From the NCBI RefSeq assembly GCF_019649055.1, contig NW_026570225.1, forward strand, positions 248,001 through 312,000: a stretch of 64,000 nt of DNA, in the 5' to 3' direction. This document shows, in pieces, positions 11,954 through 24,800 of the stretch. This stretch comes from Paramacrobiotus metropolitanus. Taxonomy: Eukaryota > Tardigrada > Eutardigrada > Parachela > Macrobiotidae. Position numbers and translations under genes: made by a program. How positions within the stretch are numbered: the stretch's first letter is position 1; each line of letters starts with the position of its first letter. Below the pieces are notes generated by a model. That model had not been told where the DNA came from. It ran no database searches and worked only from the letters and a program-made list of their open reading frames with translations.

Positions 11954-13439
11954 ATGACGGATCTTACCCAGGAGCCAGTGATTGTGGAAGTGGACGAGGT
12001 TCGCAAGCGCGGCGCCATCCACATTTTGGGATATATCCAGATTGTTATGGGAGTAGGGATTTGTGTGATCGAAACAACAAGTATGGCGATTAAATTGTGG
12101 CATATTTGTTAAAGCGGCGTTGAAGTTGGAATTTAGATTTTCCAATGAAAGAAATTTCACAAAGAAATGCCAGACCTCTGCAAACGTTATCTACGCTTTA
12201 AATTAATGCACTTGTGACTTCTCCTTCGGAATGTGGTTATTATGGTTTTTCATATGCTGGTAGACATGCGATAACGATAATTATGCTGTTATGTCATCAA
12301 ACTTTGAAGTTTGGACTTGGTTTTCGAGTCTTTGACTGATTAAGTACGAACTTGATAGTTTTGAAAGTACGAACTGGCTTCCTTGATTTTTTTCCTAACT
12401 TTCCAGGTCTCGTACTTTACAGATAATGTCGCAGTGTGCACTACTGTAGGTGGTCAGTTACAGTAGCACTTACTGAGTTACCGGTGTGCGGGTTGCCCAC
12501 TATGGTGTGATAATATTATGTGTAGCTTCTTACAGAAATATTTTTCGGATTTTTATGCAAGAGAGAATATTTTTTCTTATTTTGTAATTGTGATTAATGG
12601 CTTGGTATGAATATTTTAAAGATAGGGTAATTGCTTGGTTAAGTCATTTGATTTCGTGTTCTGATTTTGCAGATCTTTTCTAGTTGGTTTATATTGTGTT
12701 TTTCCTCGTTTTTAATGATATTGTACCATTACTAACAATAAGTTTTTTAATGCAGTTGTCGTTTTTTAACCGCGCTAACGTTTAATTTAAATTTCCAAAA
12801 TCTTACTGTTTGTTCCAAAGAATAGTAATAACTTTTAAAGTGCGTGCGTATGTATACAGTATCTTGACGGTGCTTCATTTTTTGATTTTCGCAGCATTGA
12901 TTTTGTACAACAATACTGGAGCTCCGGGCTATCCCATCGAATATGCTGGCATCTGGACCGGTATCTTCGGCACCATTACCGGCATATTACAAGTCATGGC
13001 CGGGAAGAAAATCATCAGCAACCCAAAAACCCGCAAATTCCTCTTTCTGGCCGGCATCTTGACTTCGGTGGTGTGCATCATCCAGGCGCTGACCATGTTC
13101 TCTCTGTCCATGTACAACATCTACCTGGTCCGCAACGAGATTGCCCGCCGGGAGGCGCTGCCGCGTTGGGAACAGCCCACCGGGCCATCGGCCTCGCAGT
13201 TGTCTGACTTCCGATTGAGCGTTGATCAGCTGAAGGATTTGGCCATGCTGAAATCCGTCGTGGCATTGGTGTACTTTTGTCTGGCGGTGTTTGGCATAAT
13301 CTCGGCCGTGCTGGATTGTTGTAATGTTTGCGGAGCCCGTCGATCACCGGCTGAGCAGATCGTCTACACTAGTGTGGATGGAACGCAGCTTAAACAAGTG
13401 AAGATCTACAATAAAGCCCAGCACAATGTCAGATCGTGA
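11954..13439 (+). CDS. CD20/MS4A-like four-transmembrane protein B
   Basis: Two exons, 11954-12080 and 12895-13439, with donor A/GTATGG, acceptor TTTTCGCAG/CA, phase 1, 223 residues. The intron sits at the same place as in protein A (after GVGICVIETT, end of TM1). TM1 is IHILGYIQIVMGVGICVIE, followed by an extracellular NNTG sequon. TM2 is around AGIWTGIFGTITGILQVMAG, TM3 LFLAGILTSVVCIIQALTMF and TM4 VVALVYFCLAVFGIISAVL, then a Cys cluster (CCNVC) and a basic 40-residue tail. Coding GC is visibly higher than in the flanks. Function unknown; membrane adaptor roles of the MS4A family are the nearest analogy. The gene follows protein A in the same orientation, which suggests tandem duplication. 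Confidence 0.85.
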
Positions 13440-14683
13440 ATGGAGGGATTAATTTTGCAGTACGGTGTATCCCTGTCCAGTTCTTAACCGTCCGGTGTTT
13501 GAGCGAGTAGTCCAAATTATTTACCGTCCATTTAGAAATTAGACAGTATAGTAAACGAGATGACCCTTGGGATGAGCACAGTAGTCAGTGCGCAGCAGCC
13601 AGAAGACGATCAAAGATTTCGATGGATCTGTTTTAGCATTCAAAACGGTGCGTTGCGGTAGTTTTTTTTTAACTGGGACGCAGTGGTTTTGACAGTCTTT
13701 TGCAGCTGTGGATGTAGCAGATATATAGTTTCTCCACTGTGTGAATTTCGAATGATTTCCCGTGTGACCTTGCCGTTGTATGCTGGTGGTGTAAAGGTGT
13801 ATTAAAGGGAATTTTAAGGGATGTTTGGAACATTACTTATGTTCTACGTGATGTATCTATTACTGATATAGTGTTCTACAGGTGTCAGACTGTCAGGTGC
13901 TACACGTGGTCCCAATAAGCACTTTTATTGGGTCGATACTTGCTGTGAAATTATTTAGGTATTTGCAGTACGATTTGTCCTGTTTGGACAGCTGGATGGT
14001 GCCTGTGCAAGTGTTGTAGTTTTAATCGTAAATGTTTTAAGCGCGTCAATGTCTTAGCAATTGGTTTCTTTAGCAGCAGATTCCATTCTCGTACTTAATT
14101 TTTAAAAAAAATTAACATATGAGGAGAAGTGTAAAACAAGAATATGGTTGGTCAACTGCCAAGTGCCAACCGAACTGATTTTTGTGAATGAGGAAGAAAT
14201 TAATACGATAAAGTTCACTTGAGTTCACAGTCTGCACAAATTTACACGACACACAGAAGCACACCCATTCAATTTCTAAGTACTTATGTTATGCGTCCCT
14301 GCTATTTATTTTCCTGTAAATCAGTAAATGGTAAGGAACACTGCTGTAAAATTTTAACAGATTTTGAGATATATAAATGACGTTTTTCGAAAATGGAAGG
14401 AGTTACGGTAAGATTTGGCCGTGTTCGATAAAACATGTGTTTTTTTTGTACTCTATGACAGGTCCATTGACTTAGTACATAGTTGATCCTCATTTTTGTT
14501 TTACTGGGTGCTGCATGGATTACTCTAGTATTTACTTTTTAATTAACTACTAGCTGGCGCTAATTGCTGACATATCTGAACTGCATGTTTCAGTTTCCGA
14601 GTTTCGATAGACGTCGAGAGCCTGTGAATGCGATGGTAACTTACTGAAGGCTCGATTTCACGATCGTGAAACCCGAATCCACA
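13440..14683. other. intergenic, no gene seen
   Basis: Non-coding by inspection. It holds the 3' end of four-span gene B and the 5' region of the GPANK1 gene. Poly-T/poly-A runs near 13658 and 14101 are the only noticeable structure. Confidence 0.5.
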
Positions 14684-15711
14684 ATGCTGAATTTTGTTCG
14701 AGCGCAAGAACCATCGCGCACCGTCGAAGATTTCATCCATTCCAGAAACCGGGAACATGTTGGAACACCATTTGTCGGATCATCGGAATCCCAGGCATTT
14801 TACGATCAAGTAGTATTTACTGAATTTAAACCGTTGAGTGCGCGCTGTGAACCGAAACGGATCTCACAGTGCGGAAGTCCCCTTACCGTTCCGCAAAAGC
14901 TTCAGTAAAGACATCATCTGCGCAGCGTTTACGCAAAGGCAACGTGCTCGAAGCAGCTCCAAAGAACGTTACAATTGACAGCTTCCTAAGAGCAGCAGCG
15001 GACTGCAATCTGCAACAGCTGACGGTGTGTATCGCGCACGGATTCCCTGTTGATTCCGTCGATATGTTCGGATGGACAGCGCTGATGTGCGCCGCACAAA
15101 AAGGCCATTTTGATGCTGTACGACTTCTAATAAATTCCGGAGCGTCGCACACTCTCCAGAATAAAAAACACCAAACCGCGGCCGACTTAGCGGAATTATC
15201 CCGCCATCCGCAGATCGCCGCCTATCTGGTGGAATTTCAAAATTACGAAGCCGTTGATAAGGAGTCGACGACCGAAGACTCCGTCGACCTGCAGCCGTTC
15301 TACTGTGATACGTGCGCGGTGACATTCTATTCCACCTCTCCACGAGATCATCAGTCGTCGACCATCCACCAACTGAGCAGCGGATTCACGGGGCCGTCGC
15401 GACCATGCTTCGCTATGTCCCAGTCCAATGTGGGATTCCGACTGATGAAGAAGATCGGCTGGGACGAGAGTAAGGGATTAGGCGCAGAGGAGGATGGCCG
15501 CTGGTATCCGGTGCGGACTATCTTCAAGCAGGATAAGAAAGGTCTGGGCAGCGGACGCTATGTGGCTCAAGTGACGCATTATCCGCACCTCCTGCAGAAG
15601 AAGGCGGTCACGCCTGCGACTGCGACGACAACGAAGAGGGAGATGCAGAAAGATATCCGCAGACGGAAGAGAAAGGAGATTAACTTGCGCAGATCGTTGC
15701 AGGGTTTGTGA
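14684..15711 (+). CDS. GPANK1: GPANK1 orthologue (ankyrin repeats, zinc-finger-like segment, G-patch)
   Basis: Two exons, 14684-14809 and 14926-15711, joined by a 116-nt intron (GTAGTA...GCGCAG), phase 0, 303 residues. The GTG frame opening at 14869 overlaps the end of the exon-1 frame in another phase; the intron resolves this without a frameshift. In order: an N-terminal SQAFYDQ segment matching the AFY motif at the N-terminus of vertebrate GPANK1; ankyrin repeats at about 55-145 (FGWTALMCAAQKGHFDAVRL); a C2H2-like CDTC...H...H segment at about 165-190 (YCDTCAVTFYSTS); a G-patch at about 205-250 (GFRLMKKIGWDESKGLG ending KKGLGSG); and a basic coiled C-terminus rich in KR. Length is near human GPANK1 (356). 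G-patch proteins usually activate DEAH-box RNA helicases, so an RNA-processing role is likely but inferred. Confidence 0.9.
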
Positions 15712-17802
15712 CGTTTAACTTTGAAAGACTGTAAATGAGAGTTTTAAATGTTGTGTGCATAGCTATATAATGACTATTAGCGTTATAGATAATTGTATGT
15801 CATATTGGCAGTTTTCGTGTTAGCTTTGCTATCTCTTCTACAATGCTACATCCGAATTTCCCCCCTTGACAAACAAGAAGTCATGGTGTTTGTGCGTAAA
15901 TTGGCTTTGTCCGCTCCCTTCGTTTTCCTCCAACATTTCGCTAGTATTTCCACTTGTAAACGTGTGAGCGGCAAGCAGAATACTTTACTTTGACTGAGGT
16001 GAAAAGTAAAATTACGTAAAATCTGGACTTCCGCCTACGAATAGAATTATACGGTCTAAGCTGAATCGTACAGTTTTCTACGACAAGGGAAGGTCCGTCA
16101 GTCTAATACCAACAAATACAAAATTGTGTACAAACTACAGTACTCTAGTTACAGTTGTGACTTGTGATTTGTATTGTACTCGTGCTTAGTTATCTATAGA
16201 TAATAGAAATACTATATAGTATATACATTTTCGCTTGCGTTGCATACTGTTTCAGCATTGCAGTTGCACATATGCAAGTTGCAGTTGTGACTTTGAGACT
16301 GACGCCAAATTGAAATTACTAAATTCAAGCAATCAAGTTTCTTGGATTTTTTTGTCTTTTGCGTTGCTTGTGTTACGTACTCCCAAATTCCCAGTGATTC
16401 TAATACAACCGCGACATGGCGATTATAATGCAAACTACAAAGGTTACCTCCTAGTACGTACCCCGGAAAGTCCCTTTTTTTGCGCTACAGACCAACCATA
16501 ATTAATTGATGACATAAAAACTTACTTTTATATACATTAGATAGTTATCTGATTTCAACAATACGATAGCGAATATACTTTTTGGTGTTGAACTCGAGCG
16601 GACACTCACAGGAAAAGTACGGAACAGTACGCAAAACCTGAAAAAACCACCCTAGTCATCATGCACATTGCACAACAATCAAGAGTAGTAAACCACTGGT
16701 TGCCATGTTTATGATTGGCTTTAATTATAACGGGTTGTTATTCGATACGTTGTGGTAATGCGATTGACTCGGTCCACTCCATATGATTAATCTTACAATT
16801 TGGGCTGATAATACGAATATCTATACAAAGCACAGTAGCGGCAAGTACAACCTAATGTGCTTGAAAATTAAGAAGACTGTTTTTTGTCCGCGCCGATTAG
16901 AGTAGTGATTCGATGCAGTTTTGTTCACTGACCGGAAACGTCTTCAGCGATGTACTTGAACGACTCGCCTGACGTGGAGATGTTTACTATAACACGCCGT
17001 AGTTGTTCCTCGCCTGAACGGTTGTTTTTCTAACGCTAAGAATTGAATGTATGCAGTGTGGGCTTGCATCCTAATGGACCGGATATGGGATTGTATGCTC
17101 TTACACATTTCACCATTAACCGTTTACTCTGGCCCAGAGCAGCGTGTGTTCGTGAGAAAACACCGCTACAATGTCTTAGCGGGGTATTATGTCGGCCTGG
17201 TGTGGGCGTCCAAAAGCGTGGCGTTTGCCGCCATAAAATAATAAAAAAGGCGTGTCAAGATTTTCGTGAAATGTGATCTATTCTGCAATAATTCAACAAG
17301 ATGCAAGTCACTCACTCTTTCATGTCGATTCGGCGATGAATTTATGGATTACTGCCTTTCATGAACCATGACACTATTACGCGTAACCTGATTTTAACCA
17401 GCTCCATATTCTAAAAAAGTTTTAAAACCTTTAAGACGCGTTCACTACACTTTTGCGTAACTGTCTGCTATGCATGTTAAATTTGACTTTGTAAATTTAA
17501 GTCAATCTGGACTACCGCAAAATCGCGTTGCAAAATGTTTAAAATAGTATTAATAATTGTGAAAAGATTTGCAGAAGCACAATGAAAACAGGCGCATTAA
17601 AGAGCCACGATGGAATGTGCGGAGATAACGTTAATTTTATAAAACGTTTTAATTTGAATAATTATGTTTTGAGACATGTACTCGTATTATAGCATAATTA
17701 GCAAAGACCTTTTGTTCTGCTGGCTCAGTACTGTTAATGTAAGTTGAAAAAAACATGCTGTGCGTGTATTTACAAAATTGTAGTGCGATTTTATCGCTTT
17801 CA
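15712..17802. other. intergenic, no gene seen
   Basis: About 2.1 kb of A/T-rich DNA. Short frames on both strands (15793-15993, 16212-16501, 17043-17276) overlap each other in several phases and carry no recognisable motif. Confidence 0.5.
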
Positions 17803-17811
17803 CTATAAATA
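17803..17811 (+). promoter_or_regulatory. TATA box for the small TM-protein gene
   Basis: CTATAAATA lies 56 bp upstream of the ATG at 17867, in the right place for transcription starting around 17830-17845. A three-codon upstream frame (ATG at 17833) lies between the two. Confidence 0.5.
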
Positions 17812-17866
17812 CGTTAAGTAGTAGTCGCAACAATGTTCCCATAACACGTCCAGTGCAGTGTGCCTA

Positions 17867-18604
17867 ATGCCTACTCGAGTATACTGCACTCTCCTCTGGA
17901 TACCCGCGTTATTAGCCGTATTGACAGCCCATTGGCTATCGTCGACGGCACTTCACTCGCATACAAGCTCCGCCCTAGATTCGGTAATAGTGATCCCATG
18001 TCGTTCTAAATTAGATCTTTCCCGTTTTACTTCTCTCTAAAACTGTCTATCCTCCTGGGAACCGAGGCCAAATCGCCCGCGTCTTCAGTTTATTCTCCTG
18101 CAACGCACAGCCAGTATTAGACATATTGGCACTGGGCATTTTTCACTGCGCCCGATACACGAACACAGAGCCTTATTGCATTGTCCGACCGACGACACCG
18201 ACATCGCCGCGCTGTTCGGTTAATATTATACTCTCATTTTTGAAACGCACTCCGCATCCACTCCGGAAGCCGGGGGATCCGCTAAGGAAATTGTCCTGCT
18301 CTTACCATTAACACATTGTCCCACATCGACTACAGGCGATTAGGATACGCTTGTAACAAGTGTGCTTGCCGCTGCTAACCGCATTTTTAGCACAATTGTT
18401 GCGTATACAGATACGACGCAGAGTTGCATCGGCCGTACCAGTGAAAGTGACCGGCTGCGTTGCGCTGCCGGTTGTGCCAGCGGATTTGTTGTGCCGGTTG
18501 TTCTTTTGATCATAATCATATTGATCCTGTCGGCAGTGATCACGGCTCGAAAAAACAAGCCTCTCTGTCTCTCTCCTCATAGCGATGATGTGCATGCTGA
18601 TTGA
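17867..18604 (+). CDS. probable small type I membrane protein with signal peptide (novel, three exons)
   Basis: Exons 17867-17983, 18111-18218 and 18344-18604, all phase 0 (donors GTAATA and GTTAAT; acceptors ACGCACAG and GATTAG), give 161 residues. Exon 1 encodes a signal peptide (TLLWIPALLAVLTAHWLSS). Exon 2 and the start of exon 3 give a short cysteine-containing ectodomain (FHC, PYC, RCS, SCIG, RCAAGC). Exon 3 has one TM segment (FVVPVVLLIIIILILSAVI) with a positively charged stop-transfer ARKNK and a 15-residue cytosolic tail. I recognise no family. The TATA box upstream, the signal-plus-TM order and the phase agreement support it. The last acceptor is weak, so exon 3 may start differently. 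It ends 196 bp before the TMTC start. Confidence 0.5.
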
Positions 18605-18800
18605 ATGTTACAAGATTGCTTATAATCGGCATTTTGTCTGGAATGCCGCAGAGTGTCATGACGGATGTTGATCGGTCTGCATTGTTTTGTGTTATAGTTA
18701 CTAGTATATGCACATACGATGCTTGAACTACTTGGCTAATTTTTCCCGCTTTTAACTGGCGTGGGAGGCATGTGTTGGAGGCTTTTTCGACCGTTACCCG

Positions 18801-21800
18801 ATGATGCCGATATACCGGGAAAGTTTTCTTATTCCCATTTTAGCCGGTGCCGTATACTGGAACACACTGGACGCGGAGTTTGCCTACGACGATAAGTAAG
18901 TCAACACACGCGCGGCCATTGTACATCATTTATCTTTTACACAGCTGAAATCAAATATTGCAATATTATCCCCGCCATCTAAATCTCATTAAACTTTCAT
19001 GAACAATGTCTAATGGACCGCAAGGATGTACGACACATAACCGGCTTGCAGTGCGGCTATCTATCTGGGTTTTGTTTCCTGTCCGGGTAAATGCCAGGCC
19101 CGGTTTTTGATAGCTTTAAGAGTATCAATGCACAGCCCATATACAGGATTACGCGTTACGCTCCAACAGCTCGGCTGATAGTCTAACGATGCCACAGCAT
19201 GTTCAGGCATTTACGCTCATCCACAACCTTAAAATGTTTCCTGTTGGATTTTAGTCCATATAAGTCACATGCGCATATTTGGTGCCATTTCTTGACTGTA
19301 TGTATAAAAAATAAGGATGATGCATTAGCTTGTCTCTCCCACGTCATGCTATTTACAGTATGCATACAATATACAGCGGTCCAGCACTGAGAGATTAACA
19401 ACTTAAAACAAAATTGTAAATTCACTAATTACTTAAAGTGCTATAACACTTGCACCACAACCTGTTGACTCTGTAACAGTTTAAGGAAATATTACTTATT
19501 GATCGTAATCAGGGTTTTGTTTTTAACAACTTCAGAAAACATGTTAATGAGTGTTTATAATACAGTATAATTAGCATTCACTGTCAACTATGGTTGGGTA
19601 CTACTGGTGTGACACGCTTATTATTAGCGGCATGTCCGACAATGAAGAACTGCACATCCACATAGAACTACAGAAGAAATAATATACGTCTGACAAAGGT
19701 AGCATTATTTTATATGCTGAATGTTTCTACCATTTTTTTCAAGCAGCCTAGATATAGCGGTATCAGAGAAGCTGCAATCACAAATCACAGTTTTTTCATA
19801 ATAAAAAGCTACCGACAAAAGGTTATACTACAGCCGTACCACCGTACGCACCTCCTTGCGAACGTCTTGTTTATGCAGCATTCGCAGTGACGTTTGTGAC
19901 TTGGGTTATTTAAGTAATGCACATCTAATTTCTGCGGCATTATATTGTTTTCCAGTCGAGCAATCCTCGATAATCAGGATTTATTGCCCGACACCCCATT
20001 CCATCAGCTGTGGTTGAACGACTTCTGGGGCACTAAGCTAACATTAGGGGGCAGTCATAAATCCTTCCGTCCCCTGTGCGTGGCCACCTTCCGTCTGAAT
20101 TTCCTCCTGCACGGCTACGCTCCCGCTGGCTACCATGCGCTCAACGTCCTTCTCCACATGCTGGCCACGTTTCTCTTGCAGCAGCTACTGCAGCAGTTGT
20201 CCGGCGCGGGCAACCGCCTGCTGGCGGCGCTAGCCGGCCTGAGCTTTGCCGTCCACCCGGTGCATACGGAAGCCGTGGCCGGCGTGGTCGGGCGGGCCGA
20301 TGTGGGAGCCGGTGTACTGTTCCTGCTCAGTCTGCTGGCGTACATCCGCTATTGCCAACTCCGCGATCAAGTGGTCAGTAGTGGAAAGGCCATCCCGCCA
20401 ACAAATCCTAATTTACCCGCTGAACAACCACTTGCCAATCCCGTCAAGGACCACGAAGTGTTCCCATTACGATGGCTTCTTTTAATTGCGACTTGTGCCT
20501 GTGCAACATGTGCCTGTTTATTCAAAGGCAAGTACTGTACTGTGTATGTATGACTGGTCTCGATCATCAGCTGCGGGACAAAACATCTCTTAACTTTGCT
20601 CGACACACTTGACGAAATTTCATTTGTGTTCGACCGGACTAAACATTTTGGAATGTAAATTACACTGACCAATTCTGTACCACAAAGCGGGAGATGCTGA
20701 TTTCATAACAAATTTGCAAGAGTATGGTCTAACGCAACTTGTTCACCATTTTCTAGTAATTATTATAAATGGGTATAACCGGCTGCCGTAGTGCATGTCA
20801 GTCCAAAAATATGTAGCATTAAGAATTAACGATTATGCGAAGCTGCTGCATAATTAACGCATGAGGTCAAAGCGGTAATTTTACTCGTCCTATCGACTGC
20901 CGGTTGTCGACAGCCAGTTTTGTGAATAGGTATATCACAATTAAAACCATCCCGTAATTAAAGCTCCAGCATGTAATTAGCTGTATAGTTCGTAGTATCC
21001 ATAAATCATCCAGGCGATTTCGGTTGAAGTGCGATTTCGGTGGTTTCGGTTGTGATCCATCGGATCTGGCGCGTAAACATTTACATGCCTTGAGAAAAAA
21101 ATATCGATTCCGTCCGAATTGTTTTTTCAAAGCGTTAGTGCACACCGCGAGTTACTGTAACGGGCGCTGATCTTCCCATGCTCCGGGGTGGCGCCACGTC
21201 ACCGTTCACCCCGATTGCCTAAATCAACACGGTATCGGGGCTATTGGCCTCTATTTTAAAATTCTCAATCACATCTGATCTTCCTCTTGATCCGTATCAG
21301 TTTTCCCTCGTTGTGCATAGTGCATATGTGCACATATTAACCCCGCAAAATCAGGCCTTATTTGAACTTTTTGCAGAAACCGGCATAACCGTCCTGGGTG
21401 TGTGCATCATCTACGATGTGGTGGTCATCCAAGGATTCACCGATTTCCATGAGCTGGCATCGTTGACACATGTAACATAACGCGAATATGCGATGCCTCT
21501 AACAAATGTCAATATTGATCGCGCATTAACCATGGCCAATTGTCGTTATACAGAAATTATCCAACAAACGTCTGGAGGGTGTTGTGTGTTTGCTCGGCTG
21601 GATGGGTGTGGTCGTGGGAGCGCGGATCGCGTGGATGGGCAACATTACGCCGGTGTTCGCGGCCAGCGATAATCCAGCCGCTGATTCTCCCAGCTGGCTG
21701 ACCCGTACACTGACGTTCTTTTATCTGCCGGTATTCAATTTCCAGCTCTTGCTGTACCCCTGGACACTCAGCTATGACTGGTCCATGGGAGCGGTAGCGT

Positions 21801-24800
21801 TAATTAACACGTTAGCCGATCGGCGGAATATCCTATCGATCGCGTTTTATGCCGGTCTCGTTGTGGGAATAAAAAACCTCTTGCGGATAATTGGCAAATT
21901 AAACGATGGGGAAAATCGTCGAGCGCCGGATATATCGTCCCATAAACGTCTCGTCATCGCACTGGCTATCCTCATACTGGCATTTTTGCCGGCTAGTAAT
22001 TTATTCTTTTATGTCGGCTTCGTGATCGCTGAACGGATTCTCTACATCCCCAGCATGGGCTTTTCCTGGATGATGGCGGAAGGGCTAATTAAGGCCAGTA
22101 ATATCGCTAAAAGCGGTGTACAGCGGCGGTCAATAGCTGCCGGCATATGCCTGCTTCTGTGTTGCCATTCGTTACGCACATGGCGCCGCAATGCCGACTG
22201 GGAAACGGAGGAGCAACTGTACATCGCGGGGGCCGCCATCAATCCGGCAAAATCATGGAGTAATTTGGGTAACATTTGGAATCAGAGGGGTAAATTAAAA
22301 GAAGCGGAAGTGGCCTATATCACCGCACTGAATTATCGACCAAACATGGCGGACACGCATTATAACTTGTACGTCTATATAAGCAGGGTTAGGTCATTTT
22401 AGATGCTGCTACGGCCACTAGTCCATCCAACCCGATCTTGTCAATATCAATTATTGGCGGAAAATGAATTATGAATGACATTTTAATGGCTAGTGGTCGG
22501 GTTGTCTTCCCCTTCTGTGGAGCGCTTGTGGTATTCTGTATTTTGTGTAGGGGTCGATTACTGCAAGACCAGCGTCGCTACAACGAGTCCATTGCCAGCT
22601 ACCGCAATGCCATTTACTACCGACACAATATGGCAGGTGCGCATAATAATTCTGCAAAGCTTGTGTAAGCATTATTCGGACCTTTCGACAAAATACACGT
22701 GTACTATGGTTTACTTTTGCACGGTTTAGTTTTTTGTTAATTTAACCTGTATAAAATAATATTTCTATTTAAAATGTGAAATAGCCCAGTAACATAACGC
22801 GGTCCAGTAAATCTATAAAGTATTGCGGATACGTTACTATATTGTATGACAAATACCTAGTAATTATATTACTATCTGTAAATGGTGCGTTAATTCTGAA
22901 GAAATAGTGGGCGATCGGTTTTGTTCTTTTTGAAAATGTTTTTGTCAAACCGCTTAAACATATTGCATATTTGAAGCCTGAAAAGGCGGTTGTATTTACG
23001 TATGCGCATACGTTGAATATGTATGGCGTCATGGACGGCAGATCGATTGCTCATCTATTTTGTAATTTTGCAATTGGCGCATCTGGTTACCTTATTAAAC
23101 ACCCGTAGCGTGGAATAGGTCACTCTTTCCATACATATAATACGGTATCCCCGGCGTTTCATTTCTATCTGATGTGGCCCTGTTTAATTCCCTAGTGGCC
23201 TATCTTAATTTGGGAATAGCCATGCAATCAGTGGCGCGCCACGCCGATGCCAAAGCGGCCTACAGGCAGTGCGCCCAGCTGGATACGGGTCGGCTCAAAG
23301 ATCCCAAGCTGCACGAAAGTGCGAAAATTACGTGTCTTTTTAATCTGGGCCGCTTGGCCGCCGATGAGCAACAATATCAGGCAAGTCGCAAATAATAAGT
23401 AAATATAGTACTTAAATATAATGCATCACAATACTGCATACGCGCTCCCACACGCAACCCGAATTTTCCCCCCTTTTGTATCACGGGGCCGTTGCGTGTC
23501 GGCAAATCTCTTGTAAGCTGATTAAAACGAGTAATAATCATGCCAATATTTATTCATATACTGCAGGCAGCAGTGGCGCTGTACAATGAAGCGGTCAACA
23601 AGATGCCGGCATACTATGCACCACAGAGCCTTTATAACATGCTCGGTAGGATGTCTCCTTTGATAGCGGGGGTTTAATTAACTGTGCCCGAATGATCCAG
23701 ATAAATATCCCGGAATATTTCTGTACTGTTGTATTTCCAGGTGAAGCATATTTTCATTTGAATGAATCCGCCTTGGCCGAATTGTGGTACAAAAGGGCAC
23801 TCAAAGCTAAGCCGGACCATGTACCGGCACATTTGACCTATGCAAGGTTTTTGTACAAGCAGGTATGTCGCAAGCGTATACCCTGTTGCGTACTGTGCAC
23901 TGTTTGTAGGGTATCTGTCTCACTCTATGACAAAAAACACAAAGTTTGTTGAAATAATACTCGAAATCTGTTGGAAAGTGTTATTCGATCGCCCGGGCAA
24001 AAACCCATTGGCCTTCCATTTGCATGAAGTGATTGTTAGGATCTCGTTCGCACTTGATAAGATCCACTTAGCACCAATGCGGGTGTGAAAATGTACAAAC
24101 ATTAATACACTAATTACCATAGCGTTATAAAGTGAAACTAGTACTAGTTGCTGGAGTCCGCGTCAAATCAAAATTGTCTGCCATTTTTACACTTGGAGAA
24201 AACAAGCAAAAATAAACACAATACTGTAAGCATAAATTTATATTATAGTAGAAATTTTATCCAAAATTATTTTTAGAAATAATTCAGAGAAGTAAATTCA
24301 ACAAATCCAAAATTAAGCTCAGAATGAATTCCGTACGGGTGCTGCGTATTACAACGTAATATGCATTACTTGGGTGTTCACAACATTTTCTTGCAGAATC
24401 GCACAACGGACGCTGACCAGATATTCACTACAGTCTTTCATGCGGCTCCGAACGATTCAGCCGTATATCATTTCTATGGTAAATGGGAATTCGAGCAGAA
24501 ATTATCATCATGAATGCACACAGAAATGTTTGCTGGTGAAGATTGATAATAGGCATTGTATTTGTATTTATGTGTTCAGGACAATACTTGATGGACACTG
24601 GACGCCAAGGGACGGGCATCCAGTTTCTGCTCAAAGCAGCGGAAATGTATCCCAATGACTTTCAGAGTCTGACTGTTGCCGCCGGTGCCTTAAGGTGAGA
24701 ATCCGCTCTCTGGACCACTGCACACAGAGGAAACTATCAATCATAACCGGCAATGTTCTTCCGCTCATTCATCACATCAATGCACGAGGCAAATTTCTCC

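Noticed and set aside
18308-18595. 95-codon minus-strand frame opposite the small TM-protein exon
   Set aside because: The plus strand offers signal peptide, TM, TATA box and phase-consistent exons; the minus frame offers none.
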